DNA from: Laetiporus sulphureus 93-53
Taxonomy: Eukaryota; Basidiomycota; Agaricomycetes; Polyporales; Laetiporaceae
Length of the DNA stretch: 33,179 nt
Assembly: GCF_001632365.1 (NCBI RefSeq)
Contig: NW_024468567.1
Span: forward strand, 1 to 33,179
Reading direction: 5' to 3'
The translations under genes and the position numbers were made by a program. Below, piece by piece: positions 9,777 through 19,148 of this stretch (position 1 is the stretch's first letter; each line of letters begins with the position of its first letter). The notes beneath the pieces are model-generated. The model worked only from the letters and a program-made list of their open reading frames with translations, searched no databases and was not told the origin of the DNA.

Positions 9777-9928
9777 TCCATCATGTTTGTAGGATAGGAA
9801 GCGTGACCACGTTAGCCGAGCTGTTAAGCGCGCCGCGACGAGGAGTCTCAGCGTCACCACCACCGCTGATGAGCTGTCCTCGGTGCGAGCGATCACTGCG
9901 TCGTCGTCCGTGACGCTGTCTCTCGTCG

Positions 9929-11308
9929 ATGACCCTCACCATCCTCGTCTCCTTTTCTCTCCTTGCGCTGGTCGTAACAGCGCGCCCCATCGTATCCAAT
10001 GATACCCCCGAAGTGTCAGTGCCGTCCGTCTCTTTCACTTCTGCCGCTGACGCACACAGCAGCGTAGATTCATTTCACGACGTTCAAAATGCTGTCCAAG
10101 CCATCTTCGAGTCACGTACGGGGTGAGCTCCAAGTCTGCCATGGTTACCGCTCACAGGCCGTGCTCATGTCTCTTCTCGCAGTGAGAGCCTCGCGTGTCT
10201 ATCATGCGATGGCGATCAAGATGTGCACATCCACCTGACCTCGAGCGACGAGCAGGACGCGTATTTGGCTCGCCTGCAGGAAACACCGGATGCCGTCAAA
10301 GCGGTGCTGCCTCTTAGTCCGGATGGCGACCTTTCCGACGACGAGAGACGGATATACCACATCCTGGGTAGCCAGCGCACAAGCCTTCTTGACGACTTGG
10401 ATGGCGAACAGGATCGTTTACCAGAGCTGCAAAAGGCGGAAGACCTCGAGCCTCTGACGGAACCCGACGCGACAGAGGAGAGCCTGCGGCCGTCGTCAGA
10501 AGATGCAATGTCTCCTTCCTTGCTTGTCCTCGCCATCTCCTGTATTGCTGCGCTTCTTGCCATGTTGTGCATCGCCGTTACGTGGTACCTTATCCGTTGG
10601 TATCGTTCGCTGCTGCTCCAACTCGGCTGGGATGTGCTGCCACAGCTCAAGAAAGGCTCTTCCATTCGTCTCCCCGATGATAGCGACTTTTCAACAGAGT
10701 GCAAGGTTGTCATTGACCGTGAGACGTCTCTGAGCGCTGCACTGAACGAGAAGTCGTCGTCGGTTTCGGATGAGAAAGTCCAACCCGTGCAAGAGACGTC
10801 TCTGCTCTTCACCGGCCAAGACGTACCAGAACAACCCTTTATCACGCATCCTGATCCGGAATTGCTGCCTCTGCCTACACTGCCGTCCCCGTTCCCCTCG
10901 TCATCTCAACCGTCCCGACCGGTATCACCATCCCCACGGCCCTCTCCTCTCCGCCGACCGCTTCACATGCGCGAGGTTGTTTCCCCTTCGCCGATCTCCC
11001 AGCCCGCCTGGGCCCTGCGCGCGACGGACTCGCCCACGCTCGGGCTGCACAGTCTCCGGCCGACGGCCGTGTCCTCGCCGCGCATACCTGGCGCGCTGTT
11101 CGACGACGACGAGGAACAGACGGCCGCCCATCGTCGGGCGTACCGTGCGCCGGTGCCGGAGCTCGATATTGCATTTGCGCTGCAGCTCCGCCCTGGCCTT
11201 GGGGTGGGCGCCGATCCCGCGTGGTTGGTGCGCTTCCTAATGGCGATGTTTGGATGGATGACGGTGCTCATTGGCGGAGGCGGCGCCAGGGCGGGCATGC
11301 GCCACTAA
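9929..11308 (+). CDS. Unrecognised type I membrane protein
   Basis: I do not recognise this family. Two exons, 9929-10122 and 10183-11308, give 439 aa. The N-terminus is a signal peptide (MTLTILVSFSLLALVVTA, cleavage probably near residue 19). An acidic luminal or extracellular part of about 150 residues with two cysteines (LACLSC) follows. A strong membrane segment lies at about 177-199 (LLVLAISCIAALLAMLCIAVTW). The cytoplasmic part is rich in Ser and Pro (PSPFPSSSQPSRPVSPSPRPSPLRRP) and suggests phosphorylation. A second, weaker hydrophobic stretch is close to the C-terminus (WLVRFLMAMFGWMTVLIGGGG). The long uninterrupted exon 2 and the signal peptide make a real gene likely. Function unknown. 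Confidence 0.72.
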
Positions 11309-11489
11309 CCCACTCGCTCGGTGTATTTTAGCCACCACCACTCATTCCTTCATTTATACCTGCGTTTTATCTTTGTTCTGAATACCAGTCGCACACAATC
11401 GTTATTTGTTGTCTACGTAGGCCGTGTGGCGTCTATTTAACCCACGTGAATGCGAGCCGCGCGCCTGGCGGACAACCGCCACTTTACTC

Positions 11490-12547
11490 ATGCCGCCGCG
11501 ACCGCTGTCCAAGTCGAGCTCAACGTCGTTTCGCCCAACCAATGATGCAGCCACATATCGCGACCTGTTGCTGTTTGAAGAGCGGCTCAAGACAAACGCA
11601 GCGACGCTGACGCGGCGCAAGCACCGTTATCAACGTGCGTGACGGCGACCGGCTCTGTGTAGATGTTGCTCTGATGGCACTCAGTGTTTCTCGGACAGCT
11701 GCTGCTGATCATTGCGTTTCTGCTGTCCGAGGTGCTGCTGCAAACGAACCTGCTCGCGATCCCATATGCGTATGTGCTTTGTTGGGCGCTGCCCGAGGTG
11801 TATCAGCCGGACACGGTCGTGCGTGTCCACCCGTACTTTGCGTCGGGTCTGCTGTGCGTCGCGGTGACGACGCTGGTGCTGTTCTTTGCGAGTGGGATGT
11901 ACGCGGAGAAGATTGGGTATGCGAACCGGTGAGTGAGACCGCACAGCGTCGTACACGCGTTTCACGGTGCGTGCAGATATGTGCCACACGCGAACCGGGC
12001 GCTGCGCAACTTGAACATGTACCTCAACGTGCGGCAGCCGCCGCTGAAGCTCCCGTTCAACCCGCTCGCGCTGCTCTTTCCGCGGCCACGAGATCCACCG
12101 CCGCCATCTCGCACCTCTTCTGCAGCATCTGTCCGCCGCCGCTCGCCGAGTCCCAACGCACCTAACAAGCGCAGCACGAGTGTGCCGATTCCGCCGATCC
12201 CGCCAGCATCGAATCCGCGGGGCGAACTCATCTTTTCGTCGCGTGTGGAGCGGGGGTTTCGAGAGTCGTACGAGCGGTACCGGGCGGCGTTCGAGCGGCG
12301 GAGGGAGGAGCGGGAGCGAGCGGCGTTTGGACAGACGTGGGTGGGGTGGGTGTGGCTGAAGGTGCGGTGGGTGCGCAAGGGCGCGGTGGCGGCAAAGGCG
12401 AGTGTAGGGACGCCGGGAAGGGGGAGCCCGATGCCTTTGAGGGCGGGGCGGAGGGCGCCGTCGCCGCCTGGGAGCGCGGGTGCGGAGGCCAAGGCGCACC
12501 CGCTGGCGGCGGGGGCAGTGTCGATTGGGAGTGCGGGCAGAGGGTAG
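11490..12547 (+). CDS. SPO7: Spo7/NEP1-R1-like regulatory subunit of the Nem1 phosphatase
   Basis: Spo7 family proteins hold the Nem1 phosphatase at the nuclear envelope/ER, where the complex dephosphorylates and activates the phosphatidate phosphatase Pah1. Exons 11490-11634, 11685-11928 and 11977-12547 give 319 aa. The family start block YRDLLLFEERLKTNAATLTRRKHRYQ lies at about 23-48. It is followed by two membrane helices (LFLGQLLLIIAFLLSEVLL and SGLLCVAVTTLVLFFASGMY) and the segment RYVPHANRALRNLNMYLN. The C-terminal half is longer than in yeast, Arg/Pro/Gly-rich, with an EREERERAAFG-like charged region. The ATG at 11490 is the first in frame after the promoter. Located 6.2 kb from DGK1, the enzyme that opposes Pah1. 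Identity rests on the motif and topology and is not alignment-proven. Confidence 0.8.
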
Positions 12548-12938
12548 ATGTACGAACAAGTGGATTTATTGCGATCACCGGGGGCGCGCGGATCCGGATG
12601 AACGGGAAGCGAGAAAGGAATTTGGTGGTCGGCGGTGGCCATGGAGAGCGGATGCGCGCCATCGGCGACGAGGAGGGCTAAGGAGCTGCCGAGGATGATA
12701 ACCGTCGATAAATGCCGGAAACGCGCCGGCGAATAGCGACGTCGCCGCAAAGAAGCCGGGGTGCCACACGCGAACAGAAACGCTGGGAGACGCTCATAAA
12801 TGTATGAAATAATGATCATCTCGCATCTGTCCTCGCATGGACCTGGCCCGAATGAAGCTCCCTCCTCGCGACGTTCCTTCACCCATGCGTCCCACTCCTC
12901 TCCTTTTCAGCCACGTCCTGGCTTCCTCTCGCTCAGAC

Positions 12939-14772
12939 ATGTCTCTCTCCACCGCCAGCTTTGACAAGGAGCTGGCCTCTCTCCCGCCCCCCGCTCAACC
13001 CACCGATCCACCCGATGGCGGTCTCTCTGCCTGGCTCACCATTGCGGGTGCCTGGATGGTCCAGTTCTCCACCTTTGGGCAAGTCTCCTCATCCTCCTTC
13101 CATCCGCCCGCTCATTCCCTTTTCAGCTACATCAGCGCGTTTGGTGTCTACCAAGGTCCGTGTCCCGCTCCTTCGCCTGTCTCTCCTCACCCGTCCCCAG
13201 ACTATTACGAGACGGTGTATCTCTCCAGCCAGACCTCATCAAACATCAGGTCTGCTCTCTGTCTTTCCTCCCGACCTCCACTCACACCCCCCAGCTGGAT
13301 TGGAAGCCTCCAGCTATGCCTCATGTACGCTCCGGGCCTCTTTGTCGGCCGTGCTTTCGACGCCGGCTACTTGTGCGTCGCCAGCCGTTTCATTTCATCC
13401 GCACCCTCACCCTCCGCAGCCATCACCTGTCCATCGCCGGCGCCCTTCTCTACGTCTTCAGCATCTTCATGCTTTCTCTCGCCAAGCCCGATCAATACTA
13501 CCAAGTCCGCTCGCTTCCTCCCCCCACATCCCGCGCTAATCCTCCCTCCAGATCTTTCTCGCCCAGGCAGTAGGCATGGGCCTCGGCCTCGGCACCGCTT
13601 TCCTCCCTTCCCTCAGCATCGTCTCCCACCACTTTCGCCGTCGCAGAGCACTCGCTATCGGCATCGTCATCAGCGGGGCCTCTGCCGGCGGTATCGTCTT
13701 TCCCATCATGCTCAATCGCCTCATCAACTCTTCCGTTGGCTTTCCCAACGCCGTCCGTGCCACCGGTGCTGTCTGCGGTGCCCTCCTCCTCCTCGCCAAC
13801 TGCCTCATGCGCACCCGCCTTCCCCCAAAGCAGTCTGCTGCCACCATCAGCTGGTCCCAGATGCGCGACGTGATATGCGACGGGGCCTATCTCTGGTCCA
13901 TCGCCGGGTCAGTGGCCCGCTCTGCCTAACTTCCACTGCTCATTCTTTTCTCAGCGCCTTCTTGACCAGCCTGGGCATATACGTTCCACGTGAGTGCTCA
14001 TGGCCCCTCTGGTTGGCTCCCCGTTGATCCCCGCGCAGTCTTCTATCTCCAGCTGTTTGCCGAAGACCACGGCGTCGATTCCCGGATAACCACATACTGC
14101 GTGCGTCGTGCTTCTTGTGAAATTCGCCCCGCTTCTCATTCGTGCCGCAGCTCGCCATCCTCAACGCAGGCAGTATCGCCGGCCGCCTTGTGCCCACCTT
14201 CCTCGCAGACCGCCTTGGCGTGTACAACATGATCCTGCCGAGCATCCTCGCCTGTACCGCCCTCATCTTTGCCATCTTTGGCGCGACCAACTCGGCGGGC
14301 ATCATCCTCGTCGCCCTCCTCTTTGGCTTTGCATCAGGCGCATGTGCGTGTCCACCCGAAATTGATTCCCGCGTACTGACAATTCGCAGACATCTCGCTG
14401 ATCCCGTCGCTACTCGTTCAGCTGTGCAACTCGATGAGCGAGCTCGGGTGAGTGGCACGCACATGCCGGGTACGGGCGGCTCCTGATTGCCGTGCCGCAG
14501 CGTAAAGATGGGCCTCGCGTACACCGTCGTTGCCGTCGCAAACCTCACTGGCAACCCGATCGCGGGCGCACTCCTCGGCACGGGCCGCAATGATGCAACT
14601 TTCCTCATGTGGTGGCGCGCCCTCGTCTTTACCGGGGTGCGTGGTTGGCTCCTTGCAGCCTGATTCCGGCTGACGCTGTTCTCCCGTGAAGGTTTGCGCG
14701 TTTGCGGGCCTCGCATGCATGACCGTCTCGCGGATACTCTTCGTCCGCCGGAAGCACACCCAGCGCGTCTGA
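12939..14772 (+). CDS. Monocarboxylate-transporter-like MFS protein
   Basis: Twelve-helix MFS protein of the fungal MCT/MCH type, presumably a plasma-membrane transporter; the substrate cannot be told. Twelve exons: 12939-13078, 13127-13155, 13201-13249, 13295-13372, 13420-13504, 13552-13907, 13955-13989, 14039-14100, 14151-14343, 14390-14447, 14501-14636 and 14692-14772, totalling 433 aa. Landmarks: DGGLSAW before helix 1, WMVQFSTFGYISAFGVYQDYYE, the helix 4-5 region with HHFRRRRALAIGIVISGASAGGI, AGSIAGRLVPTFLADRLG between helices 8 and 9, and NLTGNPIAGALLG near the end. In-frame ATGs at 12837 and 12882 could add up to 34 residues; 12939 fits the family's short acidic N-tail. Intron 1 (13079-13126) has a canonical GC donor (gcaagt). 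Ends in TGA. Confidence 0.88.
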
Positions 14773-16221
14773 CGCGCATCGCACCTCCATCTACGCATGT
14801 ACTTGTTCACTGGCTGACTGTCATTGCTGCACCTCTTCACGTCGCCCTCTGCATATTACTGACCGCCACACATGCCTCTTGGCTACTAGACTTTGCCACT
14901 CGCTCGCTCGCATGCACATCACACAAAGAACCCAAACCGCTCCCTCAGGGATACGCGGACTAGCCCACGCCCTCGCCGCTCCACCATATCAGCGCACTCC
15001 GATATATAACTCGCCTGCATATATCACTTATGATACCTGCACTGTACATACTGTATCGCCCGGTAATATACCCGCATGTTGTATACTCTGCAAGAAGGGA
15101 TTATAATGCCGGACGCACCGGACCATTGAATTGTGATGTGAACAAACACGCTAACCTCGGATGGTTGGGGCATGGTGGCAGTACCGCGCGAAGTGTGTAT
15201 GTGCTCTAGTGCCGGTCTCTCTTGGCCCATACAGTCGACGGGGCGGTCATGAGCCCATACTGCACATGCGCTCTTCGTGGTGATCCTCAAGGCGGAGGCC
15301 GTTCTTTGAATGCCTGCGCACCGACTGGAAAGCGTGACGGCGACAAACTTTGGGTGCTCGCCGCCCACGCCTTACGGTCAAGGCATTACATCCTCCCATA
15401 TAATCACTCGCAGTGGTGACACACCCACTTCTGGGATAGAGTCGTTCCGCACCGTCATGCGGTCCAGGCCGGCCATCAAGTAAGAATAGGCGAGTGGCCG
15501 GAATGAATCTCGTAATGTTGTCAGGAGATGCAGTTCCCTGTCATTTATCCAAGCGATGAACGACTCACGTCACCAAGGTTCGTGCGACGCCCCAACTCGG
15601 CCCTCTGATGTTGAGGCGAGCAACGCGGCCTATTTCGTTGGAGAACCGATCTTGAGCTCAATGATTCGCTCTCGAGTGACATCCTGACGGAACGAGCACT
15701 CGCATTGCAGTATCCGCAGCAACTCGACGAGCAGACGCAGCCAACACGGCGCAATGCGGCAGCACGTACAGCCACATATGGACAGATTGCTCGTGATATC
15801 AGATGTGGCGACGATGCGCGTGCCAATGCATCAGGATTGCCCATAGCGGCGCCTGAAGAGAAAGGCTGAGGATCTGAAAGAAGCATCAACGGACGCCCTG
15901 TTCCAAGAGGTGGCCGTTCGCCAAATAGAACATCTCAGAGAGAGATGCACTGGGTGAGAGAGCTTAAACCCGGCGATCCTGTCGTTTATGATAGATCCCA
16001 CGCACTGCACTACTGGCCTTCCGATTGGAGTTGCAGTGATTTTCCGATTCCAGCGACTGCTTGTAGCAAATGTGTCGCGATATGTTAGCATAACTGAGAT
16101 TCGCGTTCAAAGTTGTCGACGAAGTTGCCATGTAAAGGTCAGTTGTAAAGCAGAATGAAGATTCACTGGAAAAATTATACATGAAACAATCCAAAGCTGC
16201 GACGACAGCGATAGGATATCA
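14773..16221. other. Gene-free stretch between two transporter genes
   Basis: 1.45 kb between the convergent stop codons of the MCT-like and sucrose-type transporter genes. Only short frames occur. One plus-strand open stretch without a start (15618-15868) looks somewhat protein-like and is listed separately. No repeat, tRNA signature or transposon end was recognised. Confidence 0.45.
15618..15868 (+). other. Open frame without ATG, possible gene remnant
   Basis: About 80 codons are open on the plus strand between stops, with ordinary, polar, helical-looking composition (for example ELNDSLSSDILTERAL and ARTATYGQIARDI) and a terminal TGA near 15866. No start codon, acceptor site or family match is evident. 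It may be one exon of a decayed gene or coincidence; the antisense 114-codon frame (15545-15889) looks less natural. Confidence 0.2.
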
Positions 16222-18989
16222 TCATCGTCGGCGCAATTCGTGCGCTAATCGAACAGTGAGCACAAAGGCAACCGCAGCGGCCAATCCTCCTAGCCTATGC
16301 CAAATATGTCTTCATTTAGTTTTCGCAGACATTGTCACGGCTCACCTGAATACTATCGCGTAGGAATTCGGTCTCCCAGCTGCCGCAGCGTCGTCCCTCA
16401 ATAGTAGATCAGAACCTTGCGGCAAGTCCGCCGGAGTAGAGGTACCGTTCCCAGCTTCGATCGCGTGGGAGCGGTCGTCAGCTGAGCCGCCATCTGCTAG
16501 CGCAAGAACGATGGACGCGATGCCCGTCATAATAAACTGCGGCATCACGATAAATATGTTGTGTATGCCCTGGACGAGCGAGGGTCAGCGTTGCACCAAC
16601 CAGCTCACGTTTAAAGGAACACCGACGATGATGACGCCAGCTTTCGCTGCAAGCCCACCGCTGTGCTCTCGCGGCGCCCGGTCAGGCTCACTATGCGCAA
16701 CAGTCGGCACGTGGAGGTGGCTTGTCTGCGCCGACAAGTTCGACATGATCTCGCCGCGAAGCTCCTGTATCTCATCGTGTTCCTGCCCGTCCATCGAGGC
16801 GGACGATCGGAATGACTGCACCTCAGCCTCCAGCCCGCTGTCGTCGTCGCTGTCACGCGACCCTTCGCCACTCGCAACAAGGAACTGCCGCTCATGTTCT
16901 TCCGCATCGGCTGTGAGGTCGCGAGATCTCCGCCGTGTGTCGTTTAGCATAATGGATCCGGTATCATCTCCTGGTGCATTCTCGGTGAGAATCGCTTCTG
17001 CGAGCTGGAACGCAGAGCAGTACGTAAGCACATGGACACATAGTTTATAAGCAGCACGCTCTACGCACCAGGGAAAATGGAGCCCATTGCGTAATGGACC
17101 ATGAAAACCCAGTCAACGTTGTGAAGATGGTCGCGCCCCAGACGCTCGAGTAGAAACTGTCCGGTTGAATGGTCAAATCGATTAATCGGTAGCATGGTCA
17201 AAACTGGATTTACAATGTAGCTGCCATGCACCCCGCAAAGATTAGATGCGAGACAGCCCACAGCATCGCGAGATGTATCTTGATCCGTTCATACATCTTC
17301 GCCCACCTACTTTTACTCTCGTTGAGCGTGCGCTCCAGCAGTTTACGACTACTGGCCGCCTCGCAGACAAAGAATGGGAGCACCACGTTCGACGCGAGGC
17401 TGAGGATGGAGCTGTAGAACATCGCGCGCGAGCCGAGGCGTGTTGCCTCGGCATTCAAGGAGGGATCATCCGCGCTGTCCGGGTGCACGCGCTTGTGCAG
17501 CTCTGCGATAAACTCGGTTGTGTAGAAGAGGACAGGGAACCAACCTATCCATGCGCTACGGGACAATGTGTAAAGTGTGACACGGATAAAAGGGGGGAAC
17601 CTACAAGAACTGTATCATACACTGGGCAGCGACCCGTGAGTGACAGCATCAATCTTGTTGATGAGAACATACGATCTGTCGGATGATGGATGGTAAGTTG
17701 CGTGCGTTATACCAGAGATCGCTGAGCTCTTTGCGAAAGCTCTTCTTCGCTGCTCTGAACCCGAGATGATGACACGTGGTGAGGAGCGCGATATTTGGAC
17801 GGACGCACTTGTTCGCAACCACCACCCTCTCTTTTGTACAGAGAGCAGTGACGAGATGCATCACAACAAGCAAGAATGATCCTAAAATCGACAGTACTTC
17901 GAGCTCGGTATCACCTAAGAATGGGAGCACGGTAGTCAAATCGACATTGCCTCTGAAATTGGATTAAGCAATTGCACGAGCAAGATGTACAGAGAAAAAA
18001 GAATACTGACATAAAATATCCTGCGACGCTCCCGATACCGAGCATGCGAGCGGCCCAAGCATTCCCTTCCGCTTGATCTGACGGTGGCAATGTATCAACT
18101 AGCAGAGCGCGATCCACTGCTTGCACTGCATGTACGAGACGGCGGAAGCCAGCTCAATAGAGGACACGAGGGCTTCGGTGAGACTAACAAACCTGCGTTG
18201 ATAGAAAAGTCGACCGCAAAGAGAGCGACGATCGCAAGCCAAATTGTTAACAGACGATTCTACCAATAACAGGGAATTCTACGTGATGAACTGCATCAGA
18301 ATGGGGGAGAACGCAGAACGCACCGCTATGGAGCCGGACGGAGTGAAGAGGGTAGCGAAAGGTCGGGTGAAGCCTAACAGGAGCATGGCAGTCACACATA
18401 TACATGTTCCGGCAAGCATGTAGGGTCTCCGGCGTCCGAACCGTGACTTGGAGTTGTCGGCGAGGACACCTGCATAGCAGAGCGACATCGGACTTGAGTA
18501 GTATCTCGGCTGGTTCTTGAACGCACCAATCAAAGGTTGGACGACGAGTCCAGAAAGAGGTCCTGCAAGAAAGACAGTGGCGACTGCCGACTTGGAGAGA
18601 CCCAAGGAGATTAGGTAAGGTGTACCTTGCAGGACGCATCAGGCTCGGTTTCACGAGCAAGACATGGACGCGTTACCATAAGACATCTCGATCGACCAAA
18701 AGACTTGCACGCCGAGCAGACCGACGGTCAGAGCTGGAAGTTGCAGCCAACGCGGGCCAAGAATCCTGGCAACTCCTGTGAGATGGGAGTCGTCGTTGTC
18801 CTCCGCACCTTCCTCTGCGAGAGGAATGGCTCCGAAACCAGTCATGGTGTGCAAGCCCGTCCAGAGCGTACGAGTAGGAATAAAAGTACAGAGGCGACCT
18901 CGTTCGAGGACGAGAGCGGAGGTGGGTGGTTGCGCAGTTGCTGTGGCCGCCGCGTGGCCGAAAATGACGGAAGGGTGTCCAGAGTCCAT
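16222..18989 (-). CDS. Sucrose/GPH-type sugar:H+ symporter (SLC45-like MFS)
   Basis: Twelve-helix transporter of the glycoside-pentoside-hexuronide/SUC family, likely a plasma-membrane disaccharide:proton symporter. Thirteen exons on the minus strand, all in phase: 18677-18989, 18527-18625, 18324-18469, 18193-18259, 18011-18125, 17809-17952, 17673-17754, 17605-17621, 17214-17555, 17069-17156, 16609-17004, 16346-16569 and 16222-16294, giving 701 aa. Diagnostic motifs: WSIEMSYGTPYLISLGLSK, the family signature RFGRRRP (147-153), NAVQAVDRALLVDTLPP, GNAWAARMLGIGSVAG, CMIQFFAWIGWFPVLFY and WSITQWAPFSLLAEAI. An acidic, Ser-rich cytoplasmic insert of about 110 residues (about 479-590) separates two late helices, then GIHNIFIVMPQF. 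Exon 8 has only 17 nt and intron 11 only 39 bp. Divergent to ETF-QO. Confidence 0.93.
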
Positions 18990-19148
18990 CTGGAAAGCGA
19001 TCGAGGAGGGACCCTTAGCACTGCGGGGTACGAGCGCTTAGAGTGCCCCGCTCGTGATTGTTCCCCAGACTGTGTCCTCCTCCGGCCATCCGTAACCCGA
19101 GTGCTCCTTGCCTCTCATCCACCACCGTCGCTGCAATTTGTAGTGTCC
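18990..19148. promoter_or_regulatory. Compact divergent promoter, transporter/ETF-QO
   Basis: Only 159 bp separate the start codons of the sugar symporter (minus) and ETF-QO (plus). Both core promoters must lie here or reach into the coding ends. No TATA box is seen; a short GC-rich core and a pyrimidine-rich stretch (about 19076-19105) are present. Shared control is inference. Confidence 0.4.

Noticed and set aside
11681..12882. Long minus-strand frames (292 and 306 codons) opposite the Spo7-like gene
   Set aside because: Arg/Pro-rich shadows produced by the high-GC third positions of the plus-strand gene; no motif or start context.
12837..12938. Upstream in-frame ATG as the start of the MCT-like transporter
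   Set aside because: It would add 34 residues without family resemblance; the later ATG gives the usual short tail before DGGLSAW, although the longer form cannot be excluded.
14661..14680. Acceptor at cttgcag for the last MFS exon
   Set aside because: It leads to a stop after a few codons and loses the final helix; the AG at 14690-14691 restores it in phase.
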